Of a DNA stretch of 64,000 nucleotides, positions 8,671 through 17,657 are shown piece after piece. Below the pieces are notes generated by a model. The model ran no database searches, was not told the origin of the DNA, and was given only the letters and a program-made list of their open reading frames with translations. Source of the stretch: Dyadobacter sandarakinus (lineage in GTDB: Bacteria; Bacteroidota; Bacteroidia; Cytophagales; Spirosomataceae); NCBI RefSeq assembly GCF_016894445.1, contig NZ_CP056775.1, forward strand, positions 5,761,001-5,825,000, in the 5' to 3' direction. Every line of letters starts with the position of its first letter. The first letter of the stretch is position 1. The position numbers were made by a program, and so were the translations under genes.

Positions 8671-9744
8671 CTACTTGGTTTCTTTGAGCGCCTGCACGAC
8701 GGGAAGTACTTCCTCCGGGATTTTTTCCACCGGAATCCCTTCCAGATCCGACGGTGACTGAAAAACAATCCCGTGATCCAGCGAATGGATAATTGCTTTG
8801 CTGCTTTGCGAAAAATAACACGCGTCAATGCCGAGCGCCTGAATATTCTTCATGAGCTGCGTGGTTTCGGGCTTGCTGCGCTTGTTAGTCTGCCTGATGT
8901 ACACAGCCCGGATGCTGCCTGGAAAGTTGCGGCAGATATCCTCGTAAATGACCGGGTCTTTCTGGGAATCATCGCCCAGTAGGATAAACTGCAGCTCAGG
9001 GTAAAACTCAATAATGTTATGGATCTTACGAAGCTTGTGATCGTGCGAGCCGGCACCCGTCATGACGAAATCATCCAGTCCCGATTTGATTTTCTTCAGT
9101 TTCAAAACAGCTTTCGGTAAACCATTGAGCTCCGCAAAGCGAACGATCATATCATACAGGTTCCATTCGCTGCTGGATACATAAAAAAACACATTACTGG
9201 TTTTGTGCGGGTGGGTGCGGCTGGCGAACGATAAAAGCTGGTAATGCTTTACTACGTCGTCAAAAGGCTTTCTGGCCTGTACATTTTTGGATAAAAGCAC
9301 AAATAACTTTTTGAACGACCTGCGGCTGTAAGAGATCAGGAATGTATCATCAATGTCGGAGATGATACCATAAGAGCTTTTATAGGGGAGGAAAAATTCT
9401 TCCGTTGCGGATGCCCTGTACTTCTTACCATCTACTTCTTCATCAATAAAAACTTCGTAGGTATGCCAGCCACTGGGCAGCTGCTCATGCAGCGGCACCT
9501 GAAAACGGAAGTACCCGTCCTCCTCGGCAGTTACCTGCGCAATCATATTGCCGACCCGGAGCGTGACTTTGAGATAGGGGATCGTTTTAATGGAAAAAAG
9601 CTCAATGATCGTACGCGCATACCGAAAGCCCCGACGGGTATATTTTTTCTCGCCGGATGGGTATTTTTTCACGACGTGCCCGAATACAACCAGCTCTTTT
9701 TTATTGGCATATCCGCGGTACAGTTTTATGTCACAGCGTTTCAT
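8671..9744 (-). CDS. App1-family phosphatidate phosphatase (DUF2183)
   Basis: A 357-residue protein. After an N-terminal beta-rich region of about 120 residues comes SYGIISDIDDTFLISYSRR, where DIDDT (130-134) is the DxDxT nucleophile motif of HAD-type App1 catalytic domains. The YVSSSEWN and late LLGDDSQKDP segments match the other HAD motifs. In yeast, App1 removes phosphate from phosphatidate to give diacylglycerol. The bacterial substrate is assumed, not shown. No signal peptide is seen. It is divergent from a diacylglycerol-kinase-family gene only 44 bp away, which would perform the opposite reaction. Its stop abuts the nagA stop. Confidence 0.82.
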   Translation of the reverse strand: MKRCDIKLYRGYANKKELVVFGHVVKKYPSGEKKYTRRGFRYARTIIELFSIKTIPYLKVTLRVGNMIAQVTAEEDGYFRFQVPLHEQLPSGWHTYEVFIDEEVDGKKYRASATEEFFLPYKSSYGIISDIDDTFLISYSRRSFKKLFVLLSKNVQARKPFDDVVKHYQLLSFASRTHPHKTSNVFFYVSSSEWNLYDMIVRFAELNGLPKAVLKLKKIKSGLDDFVMTGAGSHDHKLRKIHNIIEFYPELQFILLGDDSQKDPVIYEDICRNFPGSIRAVYIRQTNKRSKPETTQLMKNIQALGIDACYFSQSSKAIIHSLDHGIVFQSPSDLEGIPVEKIPEEVLPVVQALKETK

Positions 9745-9788
9745 AATTATCTTTATCCCCTGGACTTTAAGTCTCTAAATTATACAAT

Positions 9789-10664
9789 ATGTTTCCGGAA
9801 CGAAAGGTTTTGCTGGTTGTTAATCCCATCTCGGGCGATCTCGATAAAGATGTGATTTTTGAAAAAGTTATTGCAGCAGCCGATGCCGGCGGATACGACC
9901 TGCGTATTTACCAGACTACCGGAGACAATGATCCCGAAACCATCCGCGAAATGGTTAAAAATATCAATCCCGAGCGTGTGATGGTTGCCGGGGGCGATGG
10001 TACCATTTCGATGGTAGCCCAGTCCATATGCAATACCGATATCATTCTGGGGATCATCCCGGCAGGTTCCGCCAACGGGCTGGCCGTGGATTTCGGTGTA
10101 TCGGGCTCGCTTGATTTTGCACTTGAAACCGCTTTTGGCGCCAATGTCATCGGTGTGGATGCAGTGCGCATCAATGGTGATATCAGCCTGCACCTCAGCG
10201 ATATTGGTCTGAATGCATTGCTCGTCAAAAACTACGAGAACAGCGACACCCGCGGCAAGCTCGGCTATGCGCGGGAAATGCTGAAAACCCTGAGCGAACA
10301 TCAGAACTTCCGCGTGCGCATTACCACCAGCACCGAGGTGATCGAAACCGAAGCATTGATCGTCATCATCGCCAATGCACAGAAATACGGCACAGGTGTG
10401 AGCATTAACCCCACCGGGAATATGTCCGACGGATTTTTCGAGCTGGTCATTGCCAAAAAGCTCGATTTTATCGAAACGGCCAAAATCCTTACGGGCAATA
10501 CGGATTTCAACCCCGAAATCATGCAGGTCATTTCCGTGCAGCAAGCCGACATTGAATGTCTCGATACGGAAGCTCACTTTCAGATTGACGGAGAGTACAA
10601 GGGAACAGTGAAAAACCTGAAAGCCGAAATCTTAAAGGGCTATGTGAAAGTGGCCGTACCCTGA
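9789..10664 (+). CDS. Diacylglycerol kinase family lipid kinase
   Basis: A 291-residue protein of the DAGK-catalytic/LCB5 family. VNPISG (11-16) and GGDGT (68-72) form the nucleotide-binding signature, PAGSANGLA follows, and a C-terminal beta-sandwich carries QIDGEYKG. Such enzymes phosphorylate diacylglycerol, sphingoid bases or undecaprenol-type lipids with ATP at the cytoplasmic membrane face. The exact lipid is not predictable. Bacteroidota make sphingolipids, so a sphingoid kinase is a real alternative. It shares a 44-bp divergent intergenic region with the App1-type phosphatase, which suggests linked control of a phospholipid/neutral lipid balance. Confidence 0.85.
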   Translation: MFPERKVLLVVNPISGDLDKDVIFEKVIAAADAGGYDLRIYQTTGDNDPETIREMVKNINPERVMVAGGDGTISMVAQSICNTDIILGIIPAGSANGLAVDFGVSGSLDFALETAFGANVIGVDAVRINGDISLHLSDIGLNALLVKNYENSDTRGKLGYAREMLKTLSEHQNFRVRITTSTEVIETEALIVIIANAQKYGTGVSINPTGNMSDGFFELVIAKKLDFIETAKILTGNTDFNPEIMQVISVQQADIECLDTEAHFQIDGEYKGTVKNLKAEILKGYVKVAVP

Positions 10665-10741
10665 CACCTGTATTGGTCTGACTGAGTAAGCAGCTTTGGT
10701 TTTTCTCTTTTTACTGGAAAAACATCAATCCTGCGCACTCC

Positions 10742-11893
10742 ATGAAGTTACCGGCTCTATTGTTTCTTTTCATTACCGTTTGTTTGCAATCCCTCGCCCA
10801 GCAGGCGGAGCTCTGCCAGGGTGCTTATTTTACCGAGGCAGAAGGCAAAGATTTTCTTGAAAAACACAAGGTAACCTCACGCCCTCAATGGGAAGCGCGC
10901 GCCGCCGAAATCCGAAAGCAGATCCGCGAAGGCATGGGTCTTACCCGGCTCCCGCCCCGTCCCACTTCCAAGCCAACGATCCATAGCAAACATGAAATGG
11001 ATGGTTATTCCATTGAAAGTGTGGTATTTGAAAGTTTGCCAGGCATTTACGTCACGGGAAACCTGTACCGGCCATTGAAGAAACAAGCGTCTTACGCGGG
11101 CATTTTGTGTCCGCATGGCCATGGCGATAATCCGGAGGGACGTTTCCGTGAACAGACACAAAAACGTTGCGCTGCGCTTGCCAAAATGGGTGCGGTAGTA
11201 TTTGTCTGGGATATGGTAGGGCAGGGCGACTCGCGGCAATGTGATCATAAAATGCCGCTGGCACTGAAACTGCAAACCATCAACAGCATCCGGTCCCTGG
11301 ACTTTCTGTTGTCGCTTCCCGGCATTGATCCGGAGCGGATCGCTGTCACAGGCGAATCGGGAGGGGGTACCCAATCTTTTATTCTCACGGCGCTCGATGA
11401 CCGCATCAAGGTAGCAGCACCGGTTGTGATGGTTTCAGCTCATTTTTTTGGAGGCTGTGTGTGTGAAAGCGGGCTGCCTATTCATAAAAAAGGAAGTTAC
11501 CAGACCAATAACGTCGAGATAGCGGCGCTTGCCGTGCCCCGGCCATTGCTGCTGGTTTCTGACGGGGACGACTGGACGAGGAACACCCCGCAGGTGGAGT
11601 ATCCGTTTATTAAGAATATCTACACCTTGTACGGAAAACCGGATCGGGTTGAACATGTGCATCTGCCTGACGAAAAGCATGATTTCGGTCCTTCCAAACG
11701 CAAGGCTATGTATGCTTTTATGAGCAAAAATCTTGGTCTGGACCTGAAAGCAATTTCCGATGCCCAGGGAAATATCGACGAAAATTCCATTAAAGTCCTG
11801 GATCAGAAGGATCTTGCCGTTTACAATGCAGCACACCCGCTGCCTGCCAATGCCTTGTCAGGCAATGAAGCATTGATCAAAGTACTGCAATAG
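10742..11893 (+). CDS. Secreted alpha/beta-hydrolase, acetyl-xylan-esterase-like
   Basis: A 383-residue protein with a signal peptide (hydrophobic residues 3-18, cut near SLAQQ). It is an alpha/beta-hydrolase with the oxyanion segment CPHGHG, nucleophile elbow GESGGG (204-209, Ser206), acid candidate in SDGDDW, and catalytic His in DEKHDFG. The fold and motif order fit bacterial acetyl-xylan esterase or glucuronoyl-esterase-like enzymes that remove ester groups from plant or microbial polysaccharides in the periplasm or outside the cell. A GntP-family permease follows after 9 bp and is probably in the same transcript, which hints that a released sugar acid could be taken up. Substrate unproven. 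Confidence 0.75.
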   Translation: MKLPALLFLFITVCLQSLAQQAELCQGAYFTEAEGKDFLEKHKVTSRPQWEARAAEIRKQIREGMGLTRLPPRPTSKPTIHSKHEMDGYSIESVVFESLPGIYVTGNLYRPLKKQASYAGILCPHGHGDNPEGRFREQTQKRCAALAKMGAVVFVWDMVGQGDSRQCDHKMPLALKLQTINSIRSLDFLLSLPGIDPERIAVTGESGGGTQSFILTALDDRIKVAAPVVMVSAHFFGGCVCESGLPIHKKGSYQTNNVEIAALAVPRPLLLVSDGDDWTRNTPQVEYPFIKNIYTLYGKPDRVEHVHLPDEKHDFGPSKRKAMYAFMSKNLGLDLKAISDAQGNIDENSIKVLDQKDLAVYNAAHPLPANALSGNEALIKVLQ

Positions 11894-11902
11894 ACCTCCA
11901 AA

Positions 11903-13234
11903 ATGATCATCCTCATCGTTCTGGCGGCCATTCTGTTTATTATTCTCAGTAGTACCGTGCTGAAAATGCACCCGCTGACTGGCTTGCTGCTCGCTGCATT
12001 GGGTGTTGGTATTTTCGCCGGAATCCCGGTTGACAAGCTGGCCGAGACCATCGGCAAAGGCTTTGGAGAGCTGATGTCAAAAATCGGGCTGATGGTTATT
12101 TTAGGTTGCGTAATCGGGGCTATCCTGGATCAGTCGGGCGCAGCCGTGAAGGTAGCTGATGTAATCCTTGACCTTTTTGGAGAGAAAAGACCTGCATTTG
12201 CCATGGCGGTGATTGGCGGCATTGTAGGTATCCCGGTATTCTGCGATTCGGGGTTTATCATTTTACATAAACTGAATCAGATCGTTGCCAAACGCACGGG
12301 CAGGCCCCTCGCTACCATCGCTCTTTCGCTTTCCGGAGGGCTATTTGCCACGCACACCCTCGTGCCGCCTACGCCCGGACCATTGTCTGCGGCAGGTAAC
12401 CTGGGTATTTCCGGATCAGTCGGCCTGGTGATTCTGCTGGGTTTGGTTGTATCCATACCCAGTCTTTTCCTGGCCACGTGGTTTGCGGGGCGTTTTGCAG
12501 CGCGCATTCCCATCATCGAAGAAGCCGCGACCGACCCCGCTATCATTCCTGCACAACAGCTTCCTGCCGCCTGGAAAGCCTTCATGCCCATTATGCTACC
12601 CATTATCCTGATTACACTGGCTTCGTTTGCCCATATCATGCATTGGCCGGAGCAGGTTGTGAAATGGCTAGGTTTCTTTGGCAGCCCGCTGGTTTCTTTT
12701 CTGTGCGCTATCTTTTTCAGCTATTCACTTTTTCCCGAAAACGCAGCAGAAAAAATGATGTCTTGCTTTAAAAGCGGCATTGAACATTGCGGTACTACGC
12801 TGGTACTGGTAGGTGCTGGCGGCGCTTTCGGTGCTGTTTTAAAAGAAACTTCCCTCAAAGAGCTTGTCAGCAGCTGGCTTGTTCAGCATGAGCTTTCAGG
12901 AATTTACCTGCTGGGCATTGCTTTTCTGATCGCTGCTTTTTTCAAAACTGCCCAAGGCTCCACCACGTCTTCCATGGTGCTGACGACCAGCATCCTTGCG
13001 CCACTGATAGGCCCGCTTGGATTTGTCACCCCCATGGAAGTAACCCTGGTTGTGATGGCCGTGGGCAGCGGTGCCATGGTGGTTTCCCATACCAATGATG
13101 CGTGGTTCTGGGTGGTATCGCAATTTACCGGTATTACGGCCCGGGATGCATACCGTACCCATACTGTGCTGACGGGATTGCAGGGCGTTGCCAGTTTCCT
13201 GGCAACGCTGCTGCTTTATATCGTGCTCGTTTAA
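11903..13234 (+). CDS. GntP-family gluconate/sugar-acid:H+ symporter
   Basis: A 443-residue integral membrane protein with about 12 hydrophobic segments. Family marks are HPLTGLLLAALGVGIFAG near the start, GIPVFCDSGFIIL, the loop HTLVPPTPGPL, and the late GSGAMVVSHTNDAWFW. GntP carriers import gluconate, galactarate, glycerate or related hydroxy acids with protons across the inner membrane. It is co-directional with the secreted esterase 9 bp upstream. The 3' end is 5 bp from the stop of the convergent cotH gene. The exact acid is not predictable; no kinase or aldolase gene is adjacent. Confidence 0.9.
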   Translation: MIILIVLAAILFIILSSTVLKMHPLTGLLLAALGVGIFAGIPVDKLAETIGKGFGELMSKIGLMVILGCVIGAILDQSGAAVKVADVILDLFGEKRPAFAMAVIGGIVGIPVFCDSGFIILHKLNQIVAKRTGRPLATIALSLSGGLFATHTLVPPTPGPLSAAGNLGISGSVGLVILLGLVVSIPSLFLATWFAGRFAARIPIIEEAATDPAIIPAQQLPAAWKAFMPIMLPIILITLASFAHIMHWPEQVVKWLGFFGSPLVSFLCAIFFSYSLFPENAAEKMMSCFKSGIEHCGTTLVLVGAGGAFGAVLKETSLKELVSSWLVQHELSGIYLLGIAFLIAAFFKTAQGSTTSSMVLTTSILAPLIGPLGFVTPMEVTLVVMAVGSGAMVVSHTNDAWFWVVSQFTGITARDAYRTHTVLTGLQGVASFLATLLLYIVLV

Positions 13235-13239
13235 AAATG

Positions 13240-15498
13240 TTACTCGGCCTTCACAAGCTTCAATACCGAGGTTTCTTCTTCATGCACTACCCTTAACAGG
13301 TACAGTCCGGCCGGCTGGTAGTGAATGTCCAGCGTGTAGGTATTCTGACCGGGAAAAACCTGTACGGGTACCTTGTCCACGGTTACGCCCGCAGTAGTAA
13401 TGATTTCCAGACTTGCATTGCCCTGTACAGCAGACGAAAACGACACATTGATCTTTGAAAAAGCCGGAACCGGCCACAGCGTCGTAAGCGAAAGTACCGG
13501 GTTACGTGCCGAAACAATCCTGCTGTATGTCACGAATCCATCCTTATCCACTTGTTTGAGTTGGTAATAGTTCAGGCCGGGCAGGGGATGCTGGTCTGTA
13601 AATGTGTAGCGGCCACGACCTTCGTCGGTCAGAAATACCTGGCCCACAGCCTCCGGCTTCCATGCAGGATCACTGAACCGCAGAATTTCAAAGTAGTCAC
13701 CTCCGTGCTCTTCCAGTACCTGCCAGGATAGTACAATGTTGTTGTCGGCAACCCGGGCAGTAAAGTTGGCGGTATAGATCGGGAGCGGGCTTTGATTTAC
13801 TTCCGTCTCCACGATCTGCCACTGCTGGTTTTCGTTTCCATTGATGTTGTTATTGAACTGAATGATGGCAGAATTTTCATCCGGAGACTGATTGTTGTTG
13901 TCGATCGCCAGGTCATTGATCCTGTTGGTAATGCCGAAAGAAGTCTGGTCTGACAGTACACTCAATTTCCATTGCTGGCGGGCATTGGGCTGATCAGCGC
14001 TGAGGCTGAGCGGCGTGAGTGCCTGGTCGTCGGGCGAGCTGATCCGCCTGCCCGTACCGCGGTTGGTAAAGGTGTAAAACCTTTCTCCGTTTACCTGCGT
14101 ATTGTTCATGATCCACTCCTGGTTATGGTTGCCTTCGGAAAATGGTCGCTGCGTAAGGCTTGCTGATTCGCTACCCGGAGCGAGGACCCTGCCTGTATAT
14201 TTATTTACAATTTTATAATAGGTCTCGCTGCCCAGCTCTCCCGTCAGTTGCATTTCAAGCCACGTCAGTCGTTTGGAAAGGTATTCTTTTACAAAATCAA
14301 CATGCTCTTCATAGGTGCCGCTGGTTTTGTTTTCAAGATAAACTTTGGTGTCAAGGGTAGGCCATACCTCATAATTCCGCTTTTGCGACTCGGCCAGGGT
14401 GGTCTTCATTCCCGTAATTGTCTGATCCAGAAAGTTGCGGAGCCCGCCTGCTTTCAGCTGTTTCCAGCGAACCCGTACCGCTTCCCTGAATGCGGGGTCT
14501 TCAAGCATTCTTTTAATCCAAACCCGGTTAGCCTCATAGTGCCCGTTTTCCGACATCCGCTTAAACGTTGCGTCACCCAGGCGCTCATCATTATTGTAAG
14601 CAATGTCAAAGTCCCACAGCGGCCCGAAGTAGATCTTAGGATCATTGCGTTTCTTGAACATGTAAGTACTCCAGAAGGAATCCGGGTTGCCGGTGATCTC
14701 GCAGGCAATGTACCAGTTGACGAGTGACGCCTGGTCAAAGTAGGGCATATAGCCCTTCTCGGCATCCCTGAAATCGTCAGAAAACAACCTGTCTTCCATT
14801 GCCTGCACGTAAGATGAGATGTATTGGCTTTGTGCCGCATTGATCTCGTCGTCGTCCGGATATTTAATCGTAATCTTCATTCCCCGGCTGGTGTAGAATT
14901 TGGAAACTTCCTGGTCTGCAAAGCCGTCTGCTTCCAGCAGGTAGCCGCCTGTAATCGCTGGCTCCTCGGTATCATCAGCATTTACTTTGTCAATTGCAAC
15001 ACGCTGGTCTGCCCGCTCAATCTGATCCGTGAGGGTGTAGTTGCCCATGTAGGTGTTGTTAAGGTACACATCTACAAAGCGATAGGGACAACTGTAAGGC
15101 AGCCCCATGAACTTGCTCAGTTCAAATGTAAGTGCATTGCGAAGGAGCGTTTTGTCGGCATAATTGGCGAGTAGTACCCAGTTCTTTTCTTTGGCAGGCA
15201 TGCCCAGCAGCTGGTATTTGGAGGCCAGCCGGATGCGGTAAGGTTTTTTGGCCATTTGCCAGGTAGAGTTGCCACGGCCACGGATTTCTACCGCACCGTC
15301 GTACAGTCCCTCCATATCCGGAGAACCTGCTACGCTGAGGTGCCCGGGCCGCCAGGTAGTCTTGCTGTCAACGGGCGTCCCTTCATCTGTCGTAATGTAG
15401 AGGGTTGGGAGATTAGTAAGCTGTCCGGACTGGGAATAAACGAAGTTTGCAGTAATGCATAGAAGGAACAGCTGGATAGCGTAGAAGCGTATTTTCAT
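13240..15498 (-). CDS. Secreted CotH-family protein with ricin-type domain and T9SS tail
   Basis: A 752-residue exported protein. A signal peptide covers residues 1-22 (cut near VYSQ). A CotH domain runs at about 30-400 (IRGRGNSTWQMAKKPYRIR, NWVLLANYADKTLLRN, the late PLWDFDIAY). A ricin-B/QxW-like lectin region with repeated QW motifs lies at about 430-575. A beta-rich linker leads to a C-terminal sorting domain at about 670-752 (LWPVPAFSKINVSF, then GLYLLRV) of the type IX system. CotH domains are atypical protein kinases in spore coats; other members act on glycans or surface proteins. Cell-surface location is well supported; activity is not known. A 32-bp dyad sits immediately before the start codon. 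Confidence 0.85.
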   Translation of the reverse strand: MKIRFYAIQLFLLCITANFVYSQSGQLTNLPTLYITTDEGTPVDSKTTWRPGHLSVAGSPDMEGLYDGAVEIRGRGNSTWQMAKKPYRIRLASKYQLLGMPAKEKNWVLLANYADKTLLRNALTFELSKFMGLPYSCPYRFVDVYLNNTYMGNYTLTDQIERADQRVAIDKVNADDTEEPAITGGYLLEADGFADQEVSKFYTSRGMKITIKYPDDDEINAAQSQYISSYVQAMEDRLFSDDFRDAEKGYMPYFDQASLVNWYIACEITGNPDSFWSTYMFKKRNDPKIYFGPLWDFDIAYNNDERLGDATFKRMSENGHYEANRVWIKRMLEDPAFREAVRVRWKQLKAGGLRNFLDQTITGMKTTLAESQKRNYEVWPTLDTKVYLENKTSGTYEEHVDFVKEYLSKRLTWLEMQLTGELGSETYYKIVNKYTGRVLAPGSESASLTQRPFSEGNHNQEWIMNNTQVNGERFYTFTNRGTGRRISSPDDQALTPLSLSADQPNARQQWKLSVLSDQTSFGITNRINDLAIDNNNQSPDENSAIIQFNNNINGNENQQWQIVETEVNQSPLPIYTANFTARVADNNIVLSWQVLEEHGGDYFEILRFSDPAWKPEAVGQVFLTDEGRGRYTFTDQHPLPGLNYYQLKQVDKDGFVTYSRIVSARNPVLSLTTLWPVPAFSKINVSFSSAVQGNASLEIITTAGVTVDKVPVQVFPGQNTYTLDIHYQPAGLYLLRVVHEEETSVLKLVKAE

Positions 15499-15500
15499 AA

Positions 15501-15532
15501 GTAACGGGGGGTTTGTACGAACCCGAAGTTAC
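15501..15532 (-). promoter_or_regulatory. Dyad/5' UTR hairpin directly before cotH start
   Basis: Inner arms GGGTT and AACCC (15509-15524, around GTAC) and outer arms GTAAC (15501-15505) and GTTAC (15528-15532) share the same centre. The gene's ATG is at 15498-15496, so in mRNA this would be a hairpin 2 nt before the start codon. It could be a protein operator or a translation-control hairpin. No other copy was noticed in the window. Confidence 0.45.
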
Positions 15533-15557
15533 TGTTAACAGCCTGTTTTACAACACA

Positions 15558-15580
15558 AAAGGCGGCCGGAGGCCGCCTTT
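15558..15580 (-). terminator. Terminator of sucC
   Basis: AAAGGCGGCC (15558-15567), a 3-nt loop and GGCCGCCTTT (15571-15580) form a perfect 10-bp stem 21 bp past the sucC stop. On the minus strand it is followed by TTTTGTGTTG, a fair U tract. Confidence 0.85.
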
Positions 15581-15601
15581 ATAATATATTTCTAATCCGG
15601 G

Positions 15602-16825
15602 TTAAACGCCCAGTCCCGAGAGTACTTCGGATACTTTGGCCGCTGCTTCCTTGAACTCAATCGCTGAATAAACCTTTAAGCCCGACTCATTAATGATCCG
15701 TGCGCCTTCCTCAGCATTGGTACCCTGCAGACGAACAATGATCGGTACAGGAATTTCTCCGATGGCTTTGTAAGCTTCCACAACACCAGCAGCAACACGG
15801 TCACAGCGCACGATACCCCCGAAAATGTTGATCAGGATTGCTTTTACATTCGGATCTTTCAGGATAATGCGGAAACCGGCTTCAACCGTACGTGCATTGG
15901 CGCCGCCGCCCACGTCCAGGAAGTTGGCGGGCTCACCACCCGACAGCTTGATCAAATCCATGGTAGCCATGGCAAGACCTGCGCCGTTAACCATACAGCC
16001 CACGTTACCGTCCAGCTTCACATAGTTCAGGTTGTTGGCTCCTGCTTCTACTTCCAATGGATCTTCCTCATTGGTGTCACGCATTTCGGCCAGTTCAGGG
16101 TGGCGGTACAATGCGTTGTCATCCAGGTCCACCTTCGCATCCACAGCAAGTATTTTATTGTCGGATGTTTTTAAAACCGGGTTGATCTCGAACATTGAGG
16201 AGTCACTTTCCACATAAGCCTTGTAAAGGGAAGAAATGAATTTCACCATTTCTTTGAATGCATCTCCTTCAAGACCCAGAGCAAAGGCTACTTTACGCGC
16301 CTGGAAAGGCTGCAGACCTACTTTGGGGTCGATCCACTCCTTCATGATTTTGTCCGGCGTGTGCTCGGCTACTTCTTCAATGTCCATACCGCCTTCAGTA
16401 CTTGCCATGATCACATTGCAGTTACGTGCACGGTCGAGCAGGATAGACAGGTAATATTCTTTTGGCTCGCTTGGGCCCGGATAATATACGTCTTCGGCAA
16501 TCAGAACCTTATTTACTCTTTTTCCCTCAGGACCGGTCTGGTGGGTAACCAGCACCTTACCCAGAATATTTTTTGAAATCGTACGTACGTCTTCAACAGA
16601 TTTGGCAAGTGCCACACCGCGTTGGTCTGTCCCTGTAATTCTGCCTTTACCGCGGCCGCCGGCATGTATCTGGGATTTTACAACATACCATTTGGTGCCG
16701 GTTTGCTCGCTCAGCTCACGCGCAACTTCAACAGCCTTATCGGGAGTGTCGGCTACGATCCCTTCCTGAATACGCACACCGTATTTTTTGAGGACGCTTT
16801 TGCCTTGATATTCGTGAATATTCAT
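15602..16825 (-). CDS. sucC: Succinyl-CoA synthetase beta subunit (ADP-forming)
   Basis: A 407-residue ATP-grasp subunit of succinyl-CoA ligase, which couples succinyl-CoA cleavage to ATP or GTP formation in the TCA cycle. It starts MNIHEYQGKSVLKKYGV, the standard start; the 11 residues readable upstream are not conserved-looking and were dropped. HAGGRGKGR (nucleotide binding), FEINPV, the MVNGAGLAMATMD loop and FGGIVRCDRVA match the family along its full length. The alpha subunit sucD is not in the window. It is divergent from the LolD-like gene with 87 bp between starts and ends at a strong terminator. Confidence 0.96.
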   Translation of the reverse strand: MNIHEYQGKSVLKKYGVRIQEGIVADTPDKAVEVARELSEQTGTKWYVVKSQIHAGGRGKGRITGTDQRGVALAKSVEDVRTISKNILGKVLVTHQTGPEGKRVNKVLIAEDVYYPGPSEPKEYYLSILLDRARNCNVIMASTEGGMDIEEVAEHTPDKIMKEWIDPKVGLQPFQARKVAFALGLEGDAFKEMVKFISSLYKAYVESDSSMFEINPVLKTSDNKILAVDAKVDLDDNALYRHPELAEMRDTNEEDPLEVEAGANNLNYVKLDGNVGCMVNGAGLAMATMDLIKLSGGEPANFLDVGGGANARTVEAGFRIILKDPNVKAILINIFGGIVRCDRVAAGVVEAYKAIGEIPVPIIVRLQGTNAEEGARIINESGLKVYSAIEFKEAAAKVSEVLSGLGV

Positions 16826-16912
16826 GAGTATAAAAGTAAATTGGTATTTTCGAGGCAAATTAAGGAATTAATAAAAACGGGCGAATCTTTTGCTCAATTA
16901 TCTTTTCTCTTC

Positions 16913-17575
16913 ATGCATTTACTCCAGGCCAGCGGAATCAGGCGAAAATATGGCTCTTTGCAGGTTTTAAAGGGCATTGACCTGGATGTTGCGCAAGGCG
17001 AGGTGGTGGCGATTGTGGGTGCATCCGGTGCCGGAAAAAGTACTTTCCTGCACATTCTCGGAACCCTCGACAGACCTGAGGAAGGTCATGTTTTTATAGA
17101 AAATACAAATGTTTTCACGCAGAAAGACAAAGATCTTGCACGGTTCCGCAATGAGAAAATCGGCTTTATCTTTCAGTTTCATAACCTTCTTGCTGAATTT
17201 ACTGCGCTTGAAAATGCCTGTATGCCCGGGTATATCCATGGAAACATGCCGGAACGTGAAATCCTGAAGCGCGGGAAGGAGTTGCTGGACCTGCTGGGGC
17301 TTGCTCACCGGATGAATCACCTGCCGTCGCAGCTTTCCGGCGGAGAGCAGCAGCGGGTAGCCGTAGCCAGAGCTTTGCTCAACAAACCGTCCATTGTACT
17401 GGCCGACGAGCCGAGCGGTAACCTGGATTCCCAAAATGCCGTGGAACTGCATCAGCTGTTTTTCAGGCTCCGGAATGAAACCGGACAAACGTTCGTGATT
17501 GTAACCCACAACGAAGATCTGGCCGGGATGGCTGACAGGCGCCTGGTCATGCAGGACGGACTTATGCTTTCCTGA
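16913..17575 (+). CDS. ABC transporter ATP-binding protein, LolD/MacB-like
   Basis: A 220-residue ATPase with Walker A GASGAGKST (36-44), Q-loop FQFHNLL, signature LSGGEQQRV (141-149), Walker B IVLADEPSGNLD (161-172) and switch HN in VTHNEDL. Length and the EPSGNLD form are typical of the LolD/MacB/FtsE class, which power lipoprotein release, peptide export or division permeases. The ATG at 16913 gives this usual length; longer upstream reading only runs over the sucC start. No permease gene is next to it: groEL follows on the opposite strand. Its membrane partner must be encoded elsewhere, so the lolD name is tentative. Confidence 0.85.
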   Translation: MHLLQASGIRRKYGSLQVLKGIDLDVAQGEVVAIVGASGAGKSTFLHILGTLDRPEEGHVFIENTNVFTQKDKDLARFRNEKIGFIFQFHNLLAEFTALENACMPGYIHGNMPEREILKRGKELLDLLGLAHRMNHLPSQLSGGEQQRVAVARALLNKPSIVLADEPSGNLDSQNAVELHQLFFRLRNETGQTFVIVTHNEDLAGMADRRLVMQDGLMLS

Positions 17576-17598
17576 TTTCTCTTTTTACATTAAAACAT

Positions 17599-17630
17599 AA
17601 AGGCCTTCCGGAAGTATCCGGAAGGCCTTT
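17599..17630. terminator. Bidirectional terminator between the LolD-like gene and groEL
   Basis: AAAGGCCTTCCGGA (17599-17612) and TCCGGAAGGCCTTT (17617-17630) form a perfect 14-bp stem with a 4-nt loop. The ends are A- and T-rich on both sides, so it can stop transcription of both convergent genes. Confidence 0.9.
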
Positions 17631-17657
17631 TATATATATCCGAAGAACGGAGGATGA

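Noticed and set aside
9780..10577. Minus-strand frame of 265 codons inside the DAG-kinase gene
   Set aside because: His/Gly/Asp-rich translation typical of an antisense shadow of a conserved gene; no motif of its own.
16622..16912. N-terminal extension of the LolD-like protein by 97 residues
   Set aside because: It is antisense to sucC, and the ABC domain begins normally at the ATG at 16913.
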